A DNA stretch of 64,000 nucleotides from Vreelandella halophila (GTDB lineage Bacteria; Pseudomonadota; Gammaproteobacteria; Pseudomonadales; Oleiphilaceae). The translations under genes and the position numbers were made by a program. Positions 37,192 to 47,140 of this stretch are shown piece by piece; within the stretch, counting starts at the first letter, position 1, and every line of letters begins with the position of its first letter. The stretch is from contig NZ_WMEX01000010.1 of assembly GCF_009856365.1 (NCBI RefSeq), forward strand, positions 1-64,000, written 5' to 3'. The notes below the pieces were generated by a model that was not told the origin of the DNA, did no database searches, and was given only the letters and a program-made list of their open reading frames with translations.

Positions 37192-37212
37192 ACGCCCGCC
37201 TCGCGCGGGCGT
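37192..37212 (+). terminator. Attenuating hairpin between rpsU and dnaG
   Basis: ACGCCCGC paired with GCGGGCGT (8-bp stem, CTCGC loop) followed by TTCCTGCTTT. The weak T-run fits partial termination, as known at this place in the E. coli operon, where most transcripts end before dnaG. Confidence 0.7.
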
Positions 37213-37234
37213 TCCTGCTTTGGGGCCCGGAAGC

Positions 37235-38977
37235 ATGGCCGGCATGATCCCCCAGACCTTCATTGAGACCCTGCGCGACCGGGTCGATCTGGCTGAAATC
37301 ATTGGCCAGCGCATCCCGCTGAAGAAATCCGGCGGCAACTACAAAGCCTGTTGCCCGTTCCACGACGAACGCACTCCCTCGTTCAACGTCCGCCCGGACA
37401 AGGGTTTCTACCACTGTTTCGGCTGTGGTGCCCATGGCGACGCCATCGCGTTCCTGCAGGAATACGAGAACCAGAGTTTCACTGAAGCCGTCGAGGCACT
37501 GGCCGCCCACCTGGGTCTTGAAGTGCCCTATGACCAGGCGACCCGTGAAACCATGAAGCGCAGCCAGAGCCTGACCGGTGCCCTTGAGGAAGCCACCCGT
37601 TTCTACCGCAATGCACTCCGGGAGCATCCATGGAGCAGCCTGGCCCGGGACTACCTGGCCAATCGCGGTGTCAGCGAAGACATGATTGAGCGCTTCGCCC
37701 TGGGGTTCGCGCCACCGGAAGGCGACGCCCTCGCCAAACGCGTGAATGGTGAAACCCGCAGCGCCCTGCTCACGGTCAAGGCCCTGAACGAGCGTAACGG
37801 CCAGGTCCGGGATCTATTCCGCAACCGGCTGATGTTCCCCATCCGCAACACGAGGGGCCGCACGGTTGCCTTCGGCGGGCGCACTCTGGGCGATGACAAG
37901 GCCAAGTACATCAATTCGCCGGAATCCGAGGTCTACCACAAGAGCCGTGAGATCTACGGGCTCTACGAGGCCCGCCAGGCCTCGCGCCAGCTGGATTCAC
38001 TGCTGGTTGTGGAAGGCTACATGGACGTCATCGCCCTGGCGCAGATGGGCATCAACAATGCCGTGGCCGCCTCCGGCACCGCCACCAACGAAGAGAGCCT
38101 CCAGACCCTGCTCCGCGCCTCACACCATCTGATCTTCTGTTTTGACGGCGACACCGCCGGCCATCGCGCTGCGGACAGGGCCATGGAAAACCTTCTGGGC
38201 ATGCTTGAGGACGGCATGCACATCCAGTTCCTGATGCTGCCGGAAGGCGAGGACCCGGATTCACTGGTGCGTACTGAAGGGGGAGAGGCGTTTACGCGGC
38301 GCATGGAAGCCGCCACGCCCCTGTCGCGCATGCTGTTCGAGCGCCAGGGTGAAGGCCTGGACCTGAGCCAGGCCGAACACCGGGGCGAGCTGCGCAGCCG
38401 CGTGGAGCCCATGCTCCGGCGCATGCCCCGGTCCGCCATCCGGGATGCGCTCTGGGAAGAACTCCAGCGCCTCACCCGCCGCCCACCCGGTGGTCGCGGC
38501 GACAGGCGCGGCAACAGTTCCGACCAACCCCACCATGGCCAGCCGCAACACGCCAGCCAGCCGGCCATGGCGCTGGACCGTGATACCCTCCTGGCTCTGG
38601 CGCTCTATTACGAGCCACCGCTGGCCACCGAGGTGACGGCCGTACCGCAGGCAGCCAGTCACTACCCTTGCGCCCAGTCATTCGCGCAATGGATCCTCGA
38701 GAGCGGGATCGAGACGCGCAGTACCCTGCTGGCGGAAATGGCTTTCTCCGCCCCGGCCCGGGAGCGCTTCGCGGGCCTGTTCAACCGTATTGAGCATTTC
38801 CCGGAACACGAACCACTGCTTGCGGATGCCCGGCATATGCTCGGGCGGGCACGCTCACGCCAACAGGCCCGACAGGCCAGCGAGATACTGGCCGGACGCA
38901 AGCCCAGTGAGCTCACCGAAGACGAACGCCAGGAGCTCCAGCGCCTGCGCGAGAACCGCCTGCGGGATACACACTGA
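37235..38977 (+). CDS. dnaG: DNA primase
   Basis: Makes RNA primers for the replisome. 580 aa: an N-terminal CHC2 zinc ribbon with Cys40, His43, Cys61 and Cys64 (CPFH, CFGCG), the RNA-polymerase domain with TOPRIM Glu260 (VVEGYMDV) and the DGD pair in FDGDTAGHRA, then a C-terminal helicase-binding domain after a Gly/Arg/Gln-rich linker (about 415-440). ATG 37235 gives MAGMIPQTFI, which matches the family N-terminus; ATG 37244 or TTG 37220 are less likely. Confidence 0.96.
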   Translation: MAGMIPQTFIETLRDRVDLAEIIGQRIPLKKSGGNYKACCPFHDERTPSFNVRPDKGFYHCFGCGAHGDAIAFLQEYENQSFTEAVEALAAHLGLEVPYDQATRETMKRSQSLTGALEEATRFYRNALREHPWSSLARDYLANRGVSEDMIERFALGFAPPEGDALAKRVNGETRSALLTVKALNERNGQVRDLFRNRLMFPIRNTRGRTVAFGGRTLGDDKAKYINSPESEVYHKSREIYGLYEARQASRQLDSLLVVEGYMDVIALAQMGINNAVAASGTATNEESLQTLLRASHHLIFCFDGDTAGHRAADRAMENLLGMLEDGMHIQFLMLPEGEDPDSLVRTEGGEAFTRRMEAATPLSRMLFERQGEGLDLSQAEHRGELRSRVEPMLRRMPRSAIRDALWEELQRLTRRPPGGRGDRRGNSSDQPHHGQPQHASQPAMALDRDTLLALALYYEPPLATEVTAVPQAASHYPCAQSFAQWILESGIETRSTLLAEMAFSAPARERFAGLFNRIEHFPEHEPLLADARHMLGRARSRQQARQASEILAGRKPSELTEDERQELQRLRENRLRDTH

Positions 38978-39065
38978 CACCGAACATTGAAATCCAGAGG
39001 TGTCGTCCCCAGATTAGCCGGGCAGCTGGTGGCCGAAGTGACAGCCGATAGCGGAATCCACTGAC

Positions 39066-39094
39066 TGGCAGAATGGATGACTCGTGGCTATAAT
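39066..39094 (+). promoter_or_regulatory. Candidate internal promoter of rpoD
   Basis: A consensus -10 TATAAT (39089-39094) with a weak -35 TGGCAG (39066-39071, 17-nt spacer) in the 163-bp dnaG-rpoD gap. Start near 39101, 40 nt before the rpoD ATG. An own promoter for rpoD inside this operon is known in E. coli. Confidence 0.5.
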
Positions 39095-39140
39095 GCTCGA
39101 TTCATCTTGCCCCAGACAATACCGAGCCCAAAGGGTGACT

Positions 39141-40991
39141 ATGTCAGCCAACTCCCAGAAATCGCGACTCAAGGATCTCATTGCTCGTGGCAAGGAGCAG
39201 GGATACCTGACCTACGCCGAAGTCAATGACCACCTGCCGGAGGATATCGCTGATCCGGATCAGGTGGAAGACATCATCCAGATGATCAATGACATGGGCA
39301 TCCAGGTGACCGAAGAAGCCCCGGACGCCGATGACCTGCTGATCACCGATGGTGATTCCTCCGCGGACGAAGCCGCCGCCGCCGAAGCCGCCGCCGCACT
39401 GGCAGCCGTGGAGAGTGACGCCGGGCGCACCACCGACCCGGTCCGCATGTACATGCGCGAGATGGGCTCCGTGGAACTGCTCACCCGTGAGGGCGAGATC
39501 GTCATCGCCAAGCGCATCGAGGAAGGCATCCGCGATGTGATGGCCGCCGTTGCCCACTTCCCGGGCACCGTCGCCGCCGTCATCAACAACTACGACAATA
39601 TTGTCGAGAACGAAGGCCGCATCAGCGACCTGGTCTCCGGCTACCTCGACCCCGAAGGCGAGGAACCCCAGTTCCCTGCGGCCGAGACTCCGGAGCCCGC
39701 CTCGGAAGCCACGGCAAGCGCCGAAGGAGAGGCAGAGGAAGACGAAGAGGACGAGGCCGAGGAAAGCTCCGACGGCGGCCCGGATCCGGAGGAAACCCGC
39801 CAGCGTTTCGATATGCTGCGGGACCGCCTGAACACCGCTATGGACGCCGTGACCAAACACGGCCGCTCCAGCGAGGAAGCCCAGAAGGCACTGGAAGAGC
39901 TCGGCAGGGTCTTCGCGCCCTTCAAGCTGAGCAATCGCCATTTTGACGAGATGGTCAACGTCGTACGCTCCACCAACGACATGGTGCGCCAGCACGAACG
40001 CAGCGTTATGGCCATCTGCGTGCAGGAATGCGGCATGCCGCGCCGTGAGTTCATCAAGCAGTTCCCGGGTAACGAGACCAACCTCAACTGGGCCGAGGAG
40101 CTGGGCAGCAGCGATCGCAAGTACGCCAAGGCCATTGGTGAGCGCGCCAACGACATCGTGCGCCTGCAGAAGAAGATCGCCAACGTCGAGGAAGGCGTGG
40201 GCCTGGATGTCAGCGACATCAAGGAGATCAACCGCCGCGTTTCCATCGGCGAGGCCAAGGCCCGCCGTGCCAAGAAGGAAATGGTGGAGGCCAACCTGCG
40301 CCTGGTGATCTCGATTGCGAAGAAGTACACCAACCGCGGCCTGCAGTTCCTGGACCTGATCCAGGAAGGTAACATCGGCCTGATGAAGGCGGTGGACAAG
40401 TTCGAATACCGCCGCGGCTACAAGTTCTCGACTTACGCCACCTGGTGGATCCGGCAGGCGATCACCCGCTCCATCGCGGACCAGGCGCGGACCATCCGTA
40501 TCCCGGTCCACATGATCGAGACCATCAACAAGCTCAACCGCGTTTCCCGCCAGATGCTGCAGGAGATGGGCCGCGAACCGACCCCGGAAGAGCTTGGTGA
40601 GCGCATGGACATGCCCGAGGACAAGATCCGCAAGGTGCTCAAGATCGCCAAGGAACCGATCTCCATGGAGACCCCCATCGGCGACGATGAGGACTCACAC
40701 CTGGGCGACTTCATCGAGGACATCCTGGCACTGTCGCCGGTGGACTCGGCCACGGCTGAAGGCCTGAGCGAAGCGACCAAGGGTGTGCTCTCCGGGCTGA
40801 CCGCGCGCGAGGCCAAGGTGCTGCGCATGCGCTTCGGCATCGAGATGAACACCGACCACACCCTCGAGGAAGTCGGCAAGCAGTTCGATGTGACCCGCGA
40901 GCGCATCCGCCAGATCGAAGCCAAGGCGCTGCGCAAGCTGCGTCACCCCTCCCGCTCCGATCACCTGCGCAGCTTCATCGACGAAGGCTGA
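39141..40991 (+). CDS. rpoD: RNA polymerase primary sigma factor RpoD (sigma-70)
   Basis: 616 aa. Region 1.1 at 1-80 ([21 protein letters not shown]... N-terminal sigma-70 domain), region 1.2 with [11 protein letters not shown] near 97-107, a long acidic insert (about 185-215, [10 protein letters not shown]), region 2 with the core-binding and -10 recognition helices ([20 protein letters not shown]), region 3, and region 4 with [12 protein letters not shown] and the C-terminal helix-turn-helix [23 protein letters not shown] 39141 was chosen for family agreement; 19 upstream residues were dropped. Confidence 0.97.
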   Translation: MSANSQKSRLKDLIARGKEQGYLTYAEVNDHLPEDIADPDQVEDIIQMINDMGIQVTEEAPDADDLLITDGDSSADEAAAAEAAAALAAVESDAGRTTDPVRMYMREMGSVELLTREGEIVIAKRIEEGIRDVMAAVAHFPGTVAAVINNYDNIVENEGRISDLVSGYLDPEGEEPQFPAAETPEPASEATASAEGEAEEDEEDEAEESSDGGPDPEETRQRFDMLRDRLNTAMDAVTKHGRSSEEAQKALEELGRVFAPFKLSNRHFDEMVNVVRSTNDMVRQHERSVMAICVQECGMPRREFIKQFPGNETNLNWAEELGSSDRKYAKAIGERANDIVRLQKKIANVEEGVGLDVSDIKEINRRVSIGEAKARRAKKEMVEANLRLVISIAKKYTNRGLQFLDLIQEGNIGLMKAVDKFEYRRGYKFSTYATWWIRQAITRSIADQARTIRIPVHMIETINKLNRVSRQMLQEMGREPTPEELGERMDMPEDKIRKVLKIAKEPISMETPIGDDEDSHLGDFIEDILALSPVDSATAEGLSEATKGVLSGLTAREAKVLRMRFGIEMNTDHTLEEVGKQFDVTRERIRQIEAKALRKLRHPSRSDHLRSFIDEG

Positions 40992-41048
40992 CCCGGGTGG
41001 CGGGCGCCAGCTGCTCCGGCTAGAATGGCGCCCTCACCTCCCCTTTCC

Positions 41049-41125
41049 GGGCCTGTAGCTCAGTTGGTCAGAGCAGAGAACTCATAATTCTTTGGTCGCT
41101 GGTTCGAGTCCAGCCAGGCCCACCA
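41049..41125 (+). tRNA. ileX: tRNA-Ile2 (CAU anticodon, lysidine-modified)
   Basis: 77 nt including the encoded CCA. The acceptor stem GGGCCTG pairs with CAGGCCC; the D arm TAGCTCAGTTGGTCAGAGCA, the anticodon loop CTCATAA (CAT) and the T arm GCTGGTTCGAGTCCAGC are all complete. TTGGTCGCTGGTTC in the variable and T regions is like E. coli ileX and unlike initiator or elongator tRNA-Met, and ileX is also next to rpoD there. TilS should convert C34 to lysidine so that it reads AUA. TAGAAT (41021-41026) followed by GGCGCC may be its own -10 and discriminator. Confidence 0.9.
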
Positions 41126-41206
41126 TTTATTCATACCCAATCTGAACCTCTATCGCCGCTTTTAGTTCCATGAAGCAGGGAGCTTGCGGATTATAGGAAC
41201 GCATCC

Positions 41207-42151
41207 ATGAACCCGACAGATACTTCCCAATGGCGCGGTCTGTTCTGGATGAGCGTCGCGGTCCTGACCATTCCCGCCTCTGATGCCATCGCCAAAGTCC
41301 TTGGGCAGACGCTCTCAATCGGTCAGGTCACCACGACGCGTTTCATGATCCAGTGCCTGCTGCTCCTGCCTCTGTGGCTGTGGTGGCGCCACAGGAATGT
41401 CCGGCTTCAGGGACTCAAGCTCAGGGACTGGTGGCTTGGCGGCCTGGTTGCTTCCGCTGTTCTGTTCCTGTTCTGGGGGCTAAGCTATCTGCCGCTGGCG
41501 AACAATATCGCCATTTTCTTTGTCGAGCCACTGATTCTGGTCCTGTTCTCAAAGTGGTTCCTGAAAGAGAGGGTTTCTCCTCGGCGCTGGATTGCGGTCA
41601 CTGTCGGGTTGCTCGGCGCACTGGTCGTAATCCGTCCCAACATCGAGGCCTACGGCTGGGCCACGGTTCTGCCACTGCTCGCGGCCACCGCCTACGCGGC
41701 CTACCTGACATCAACGCGCGCACTGCGGGAGAGTGCCGATCCCAGCCACTGGGCAGAGGCCGCCAACGGTCTTCAGAAGTCGGTCCGGCTGCAGCTGATG
41801 ATCAGCCTCACTGCGTCGGTGCTAATGCTCATGCTGATGGGAATCGGGCAGACGCTGACCCCGGCCCTGACCGGGGTGCAGTGGCCAACAGCCCATGAAT
41901 GGGGCCTGCTTATTCTGCTGGGTGCGCTGGCCGCGTTTGCCCATGTGCTTATTGCCCTGGCATTCACCCATGCCAGCGCCAGTATCCTGGCGCCGGTCCA
42001 GTACCTGGAGATACTGGGGGCAGTGTTCTTCGGGTGGTGGCTTTTCCAGGAATGGCCCGACGCGCTAACCTTTGTCGGCGCTGCGATCATTATCGGCTCC
42101 GGGCTCTACATCGCCATGGAAAAACCACACCCCGCCGTTATCCAGGACTGA
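41207..42151 (+). CDS. EamA/DMT-superfamily transporter
   Basis: 314-aa inner-membrane protein with ten hydrophobic helices in two EamA halves (about 10-145 and 175-305). Each half has the usual internal similarity; the second ends with IIIGSGLYIAM. The substrate cannot be told: members export amino acids, nucleobases or metabolites. It is monocistronic, after the tRNA, and lies 25 bp from the convergent end of the acyl-CoA ligase gene. Confidence 0.8.
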   Translation: MNPTDTSQWRGLFWMSVAVLTIPASDAIAKVLGQTLSIGQVTTTRFMIQCLLLLPLWLWWRHRNVRLQGLKLRDWWLGGLVASAVLFLFWGLSYLPLANNIAIFFVEPLILVLFSKWFLKERVSPRRWIAVTVGLLGALVVIRPNIEAYGWATVLPLLAATAYAAYLTSTRALRESADPSHWAEAANGLQKSVRLQLMISLTASVLMLMLMGIGQTLTPALTGVQWPTAHEWGLLILLGALAAFAHVLIALAFTHASASILAPVQYLEILGAVFFGWWLFQEWPDALTFVGAAIIIGSGLYIAMEKPHPAVIQD

Positions 42152-42176
42152 AGAGGAATCCTCGCGAATACCCGCT

Positions 42177-43802
42177 TCAGGCCTCTTTCGCCTGCTGGCG
42201 CAGCACAAACTTCTGCACCTTTCCGGTGGAGGTCTTGGGAAGCTCCTCAAAGATCACTTTCTTCGGGGCCTTGAATCGGGCCAGGTGCTCGCGGCAGTAG
42301 CTGATGATGGCCTCCTCGCTCACCTCACCGGCCTCCGGCTTGAGAGTGACAAAGGCGCAGGGTGTTTCGCCCCACTTCTCGTCCGGGCGGGCCACAACCG
42401 CTGCTTCCAGGACATCCGGGTGGCTGTAGATGACACCCTCGACTTCGATGGTGGAGATGTTCTCGCCTCCCGATATGATGATGTCCTTGAGGCGGTCCTT
42501 AATCTCGATATAGCCGTCCTCGTGCCATACGGCAAGGTCGCCGGTGTGATACCACCCCCCGCGGAAGGCCTCTTCCGTTGCACTCGGGTTTTTCAGATAG
42601 CCCTTCATCACGGTGTTACCGCGCAGGCAGATCTCCCCCACCGTCTCACCGTCCCGGGCGACCGGCTCCATGGTCTCGGTGTCAGCAACCATCAGCCCCT
42701 GAAGCGTTGGGTAACGAACCCCCTGCCGGGCTTTCAGTGCGGCGCGCTTTTCCAGGGGCAGATCATCCCACTCCGGGTTCCAGGCACAGACTGTGACCGG
42801 GCCGTACACTTCCGTGAGGCCATAAACATGCGTGATGTCGATGCCCATTGCCTCGACAGCACCAATCACACTGGCCGGGGGTGCGGCGCCGGCGGTCATG
42901 GCCTGAACCCGGTGACTCAGACTCTCGCGCGCTTCTTCCGGGAGGTTGAGGAGCGTGTTCAGAATGATCGGCGCCCCGCACATGTGGGTTACCCCGTGGT
43001 CGCTGATCAACTGCAGTATCGTTTCAGCCTCCACACGGCGCAGGCACACATGGGTACCGCCCAATGCGGTCACCGTCCATGGAAAACACCAGCCGTTGCA
43101 GTGGAACATCGGCAGTGTCCACAGATAGACCGGGCGCTCGCCCATGGACCATACAGCCTGATTACCCAACGCATTCTGGAAAGCACCACGGTGATGGTAG
43201 ACCACCCCCTTGGGGTTACCTGTGGTCCCGGAGGTGTAGTTCAGGGATATCGCATCCCACTCATCCTCCGGCAGTGACCATTCAAAGTCCGGATCGCCCT
43301 CGGCGAGCAACGCCTCATAGTTCAGCTCGGTAACCGGATCGCCTCCGCCGAGTTCCGGGTCATTCACGTCCACCAGAAGGGGCGGTTTTTCAAGCTTAGC
43401 AACCGCCTCCCGGATCACTGGCGTGAACTCCCTGTCCACCAGGAGCACCTTCGCCTCACCATGCTCCAGCATATAGGCAATCGCATCAGCATCGAGGCGG
43501 ATGTTGAGCGTGTTCAGAACCGCCCCAATCATGGGCACCCCGAAGTGGGCTTCCAGCATCTCCGGAATATTCGGCAGCATCGCGGCCACCGTCTCACCAC
43601 GACCAATACCACGCCCCTGAAGAGCAGAGGCCAGGCGTCGGCAGCGGCTGTAGGTCTCCTGCCAGTCACGCTGGATGGGGCCGTGGATAACCGCAGTGCT
43701 GTCAGGGTACACATCCGCACTGCGTGCAATGAAATCGACGGGTGAAAGCGGGCTGTGATTGGCTCCGGTCTGTGGCAGGGATTGATCAAAGATCGATGTC
43801 AT
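42177..43802 (-). CDS. Acyl-CoA synthetase (AMP-forming, medium/short-chain type)
   Basis: 541-aa ANL-superfamily enzyme that activates a carboxylic acid to its CoA thioester. AMP-binding P-loop YTSGTTGNPKG around residue 190, GLTEVYGP, YHTGDLAVWHEDGYIEIKDR, and the C-terminal catalytic lysine in KTSTGKVQK near 528. GAGGA seven bases before ATG 43802. It lies downstream of fadE on the same strand, 154 bp apart, so it likely feeds beta-oxidation; medium-chain acids are the best guess from overall resemblance to that group. Confidence 0.85.
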   Translation of the reverse strand: MTSIFDQSLPQTGANHSPLSPVDFIARSADVYPDSTAVIHGPIQRDWQETYSRCRRLASALQGRGIGRGETVAAMLPNIPEMLEAHFGVPMIGAVLNTLNIRLDADAIAYMLEHGEAKVLLVDREFTPVIREAVAKLEKPPLLVDVNDPELGGGDPVTELNYEALLAEGDPDFEWSLPEDEWDAISLNYTSGTTGNPKGVVYHHRGAFQNALGNQAVWSMGERPVYLWTLPMFHCNGWCFPWTVTALGGTHVCLRRVEAETILQLISDHGVTHMCGAPIILNTLLNLPEEARESLSHRVQAMTAGAAPPASVIGAVEAMGIDITHVYGLTEVYGPVTVCAWNPEWDDLPLEKRAALKARQGVRYPTLQGLMVADTETMEPVARDGETVGEICLRGNTVMKGYLKNPSATEEAFRGGWYHTGDLAVWHEDGYIEIKDRLKDIIISGGENISTIEVEGVIYSHPDVLEAAVVARPDEKWGETPCAFVTLKPEAGEVSEEAIISYCREHLARFKAPKKVIFEELPKTSTGKVQKFVLRQQAKEA

Positions 43803-43919
43803 GGTGCGTTCCTCGGGTGTTTCCGGGTGAGCGATACAGCTGTTGCCGGAAAACTAACGATCCCGCACGCAGGAGAGTATTAGACGATGGTCGCATTGCA
43901 GGACCACCGCGGGGCTGCC

Positions 43920-43942
43920 CCTGCGGGAACGCTCCCCGCAGG
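43920..43942. terminator. Hairpin after fadE
   Basis: CCTGCGGG and CCCGCAGG, perfect 8-bp arms with a 7-nt loop, 14 bp downstream of the fadE stop on the minus strand. No T-run follows, so its strength is uncertain. Confidence 0.4.
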
Positions 43943-43956
43943 CGCCCCGGACACCA

Positions 43957-46470
43957 TCAGTTGGTCGGTTCATCCTCCGCTTTAGGCCGCTCCACCAGCT
44001 CCAGGCGCCCAATGGAGTCCTGTGCCAGTGCCTCAATGCTCTCCTTGGAGAACGCATCCACACGGATCGTGTCGTACATCGCGGCCATGGCCTCGGAGAC
44101 CTTCTGGCGCTCGGAGTCGTCCAGCAGATCCCGCTCCTGGGCCCAGTCAAGCAGTTCCTCTCGCTGGTGACCGAGCAGCATTTCAATGTCCTGGAGTTCG
44201 TCCGGGTCCGACTTGCGGATGGCATCGTTGATGCGCTTGCGGGCCGGCTCGGTTTCACGGGCCAGGCGCAGGGCATGCAGGATGCGACCGACCGGGTCTT
44301 CCGGGTTCTCGGTGTGATAGACGCCACGCGGAATCCGCTCCTTGGCGCCCCCTTCCTTCACGATGCTCAGCGCCACACGCTGGCCCAGCTCATCGTCCGG
44401 CTGGCGCAGGCGCACACCCAGCGGGAACACCAGCACCTTCAGCGGCCAGCGCAGGGGTTTGACCGGGAAGTTGGTCACGGCTGCATAGAGTGCTGTCTGG
44501 ATATCGTAGAGCGAGCGCTGCAGGCTCCACTCAACCACATCACGCATCTCCTCGTTATAGCCTTCCTCATGCCACTGCTTGATGGAGGCGGAAGCGTAAT
44601 AGAGCCCGACCAGAGCGTCCGTCATACGCCCGGTAAACCGCTGGCGCCCCTTGAGGCTGCCACCGAGGGTCAGCAGGCCCACGTCGGTCAGCACCGAGAA
44701 AGCGGATGCGAACCGCGACAGCTGTTGATAGTAACGCCGCAACCCCCCTTGGCCGGGCGTCGGCTGCACCAGGCCACCGGTCAGTCCCAGAACCAGGGAA
44801 CGCAGCACGTTCCGGCTGGTATGGGCGATGTGGGCGAAGAAGACGCCGTCGAACGTCTGGACCGCCTTGCCGGCATCCTCCATGCCGGCTGCCTCGATCT
44901 CCTGGACGATATAGGGGTGGCAACGGATGGCGCCCTGGCCGAAGACCATCAGGCTGCGGGTCAGGATGTTGGCACCCTCTACGGTTATGGCAATGGGAAT
45001 CGCCTGATAGATCCGGGCCAGGAAGTTACGCGGCCCCTTGATGACGCCACGCCCGGCCACGACATCCATGGCGTTGGTCACGACCTTGCGCATCAGGTCC
45101 GTGTTGCGGTACTTGAGCAGCGCGGACGGCACGGAGGGCTTCACGCCGCGATCCAGCATGCCGGAGGTGAAAACCCTGGCGCTGTCCATCATCCAGGTGT
45201 AACCGGCCATGGGCTCCAGCGCTTCCTGAACCCCCTCGAAGTCGCTGATGGAGCGGCCAAACTGCGCGCGCACGGAGGCGTAGGAGCCGGTGGTCAGGCA
45301 GGCCATCTTGCCGCCGCTGGTGCCCAGTGCCGGCAGTGAGATGGAACGCCCGATGGACAGGCACTCCAGCAGCATGCGCCAGCCCTGGCCGATCATCCCG
45401 CGCCCGCCGATGACCTGATCCAGCGGGATGAACACATCCTCGCCCCAGGTCGGCCCGTTCATGAAGACGGTATTCATGGGCAGATGGCGGGCTCCGTGGT
45501 TCACGCCCTCCGTGTCCGCCGGCACCATCACCGTGGTCACGCCCAGATCGTGTTCCTCGCCCAGCAGGTGGTCCGGATCATAGACCTTGATCGCCAGACC
45601 GATCAGCGTGGCCACCGGCGCCAGGGTAATGTAACGCTTGTTCCAGGTGACCTTCATGCCGAGCACTTCCTGGCCGTTCCAGTAGCCCCGGCAGATCACG
45701 CCCCGGTCCGGAATGGCACCGGCATCCGAACCGGCCACTGGTGATGTCAGGGCAAAGCAGGGCACCTCGTCGCCCTTTGCCAGGCGCGGCAGGTAGTACT
45801 GCTTCTGCTCGTCCGTGCCGTAATAGGTGATCAGCTCACCCGGGCCCAGGGAGTTGGGGACCATGACGGTAACCGCGGCCGAGACGCCCCGGGAGGCGAT
45901 CTTCATGACCACCTCGGAGTGCGCGGTATTCGAGAACCCGAGCCCACCGTGCTCCTTGTCGATCACCAGGCCGAAGAAGCCCTTTTCCCGGATGAACTTC
46001 CAGGCCTCCTCCGGCAGGTCGTAACGCTCATTGGTGATGGACCAGTCGTCCAGCATGGCGCAGAGCTCATCCACCGGGCCGTCGATGAAGGCCCGTTCTT
46101 CTTCGGTGAGCTTGGGGTGAGGCAGATCCAGAAGGTGGTTCCAGTCCGGCCGGCCGGAGAACAGCTGGCCGTCCCAGTCCACGCTGCCGGCATTGAGAGC
46201 CTGCTGTTCTGTATCGGATAGCGTGGGCAGCATACCCCGGATCATGCCCAGAAGCGGGCTGCTGATGAGGCTGCGCCGCAGTGGTGATGGGATGATGACC
46301 ACCAGTGTGCCCAGAAGCAGCACAGTTCCGATGAACACGCTCAGCCAGTGCCAGCTGTCCAGCCAGAACCCGATGCCCGTAGCAATAACAAGCCCAGCGG
46401 TACCGAGCCACCAGTTCGCCCCGAGATAGAGCAGAACCAGCCCTGCGAGCAGCAACAGAAGAACACTCAT
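43957..46470 (-). CDS. fadE: Acyl-CoA dehydrogenase FadE
   Basis: First oxidation step of fatty-acid beta-oxidation. 837 aa, the large FadE form. Residues 1-60 hold two or three hydrophobic helices that anchor it to the membrane; the dehydrogenase core (about 85-480) has FALTSPVAGSDAGA (FAD/substrate), RSISLPALGTSG, and YRNTDLMRKVVTNAMDVVAGRG; the remaining 250 residues are the family-specific C-terminal domain (DUF1974). AGGAGG lies eight bases before ATG 46470, which decides against the GTG at 46479. In its leader is the inverted repeat ACCGCA/TGCGGT. Confidence 0.93.
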   Translation of the reverse strand: MSVLLLLLAGLVLLYLGANWWLGTAGLVIATGIGFWLDSWHWLSVFIGTVLLLGTLVVIIPSPLRRSLISSPLLGMIRGMLPTLSDTEQQALNAGSVDWDGQLFSGRPDWNHLLDLPHPKLTEEERAFIDGPVDELCAMLDDWSITNERYDLPEEAWKFIREKGFFGLVIDKEHGGLGFSNTAHSEVVMKIASRGVSAAVTVMVPNSLGPGELITYYGTDEQKQYYLPRLAKGDEVPCFALTSPVAGSDAGAIPDRGVICRGYWNGQEVLGMKVTWNKRYITLAPVATLIGLAIKVYDPDHLLGEEHDLGVTTVMVPADTEGVNHGARHLPMNTVFMNGPTWGEDVFIPLDQVIGGRGMIGQGWRMLLECLSIGRSISLPALGTSGGKMACLTTGSYASVRAQFGRSISDFEGVQEALEPMAGYTWMMDSARVFTSGMLDRGVKPSVPSALLKYRNTDLMRKVVTNAMDVVAGRGVIKGPRNFLARIYQAIPIAITVEGANILTRSLMVFGQGAIRCHPYIVQEIEAAGMEDAGKAVQTFDGVFFAHIAHTSRNVLRSLVLGLTGGLVQPTPGQGGLRRYYQQLSRFASAFSVLTDVGLLTLGGSLKGRQRFTGRMTDALVGLYYASASIKQWHEEGYNEEMRDVVEWSLQRSLYDIQTALYAAVTNFPVKPLRWPLKVLVFPLGVRLRQPDDELGQRVALSIVKEGGAKERIPRGVYHTENPEDPVGRILHALRLARETEPARKRINDAIRKSDPDELQDIEMLLGHQREELLDWAQERDLLDDSERQKVSEAMAAMYDTIRVDAFSKESIEALAQDSIGRLELVERPKAEDEPTN

Positions 46471-46636
46471 GATGGTCACCTCCTTTTATCCGTATACCGC
46501 ACCCTTGCGGTGGATACGAACCACCATAAGCCCATCCCAGCACCTGTAAAAGGACTTTTATCAACGTCCTGCTTAACCTCGCCGGGTATTGCGCACTAGA
46601 ATGGCCCCACAGTGGTAAAGGAAAGGATTTCTGCGC

Positions 46637-47119
46637 ATGGCATGGTACGCCCTACAGCATAAACCGGCCCAGGCGGCTCGCGCGCTGGCGAACCTGGAGA
46701 ACCAGGGGATCGAGTGTTTCTTCCCAGAGATTGACGTGGAAACCATCCAGCAGGGTAAGCGCCGGATGCGGCGGGAGCCCCTGTTCCGGGGGTACCTGTT
46801 CATCAACCTGGAGCTGACCGATCCGGTCTGGCACAAGCTCCGCTCCACCCGCGGCGTGGTGCGGGTTGTGAGCTTCGGTAACCGGCCGGCACCCATTGCC
46901 GATGAGGTCATCCAGGGGATCCGGGAGGGTCTGGAATCCGCAGCCGAGGCCGGGGGCATCCACAAAGGGGACAAGCTCGAGATTCTGGAAGGGCCCTTCC
47001 GGGGCCTGAACGCCGTCTTCCAGGAATACGACGGGGAAACCCGGGCGATGGTGCTGATCGATTTCCTGCAGAAACAGCACCGGGTGTCCATGAACCTGGA
47101 TCAGGTCCGCCCCGGCTAG
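46637..47119 (+). CDS. rfaH: Transcription antiterminator RfaH
   Basis: 160-aa specialised NusG paralogue that binds RNA polymerase at ops elements and carries it through long envelope-polymer operons. NGN domain at 1-105 (WYALQHKPAQAARALANLENQGIECFFP, LFRGYLFINL) and a KOW domain at about 108-158 (GDKLEILEGPFRGL). The N-terminal WYAL... and the 160-aa length fit RfaH better than NusG, which would be next to secE/rplK. AAGGAAAGG precedes the ATG. A TAGAAT at 46597 may be its -10. No ops-like element was found in this window. Confidence 0.88.
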   Translation: MAWYALQHKPAQAARALANLENQGIECFFPEIDVETIQQGKRRMRREPLFRGYLFINLELTDPVWHKLRSTRGVVRVVSFGNRPAPIADEVIQGIREGLESAAEAGGIHKGDKLEILEGPFRGLNAVFQEYDGETRAMVLIDFLQKQHRVSMNLDQVRPG

Positions 47120-47140
47120 ACACCGCTGTTATCTAGCCGG
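47112..47140. terminator. Bidirectional hairpin holding both stop codons of rfaH and the SDR gene
   Basis: CCGGCTAGA (47112-47120), 11-nt loop, TCTAGCCGG (47132-47140): a perfect 9-bp inverted repeat. The left arm contains the rfaH TAG stop, the right arm the TAG stop of the convergent SDR gene. Confidence 0.55.

Noticed and set aside
39368-39412. Tandem repeat of GCC-rich triplets in rpoD
   Set aside because: It encodes an Ala/Glu-rich linker in sigma-70 region 1 and is ordinary low-complexity coding sequence.
39144-40511. A 455-aa minus-strand frame inside rpoD
   Set aside because: Complementary-strand artefact of strongly biased rpoD codons.
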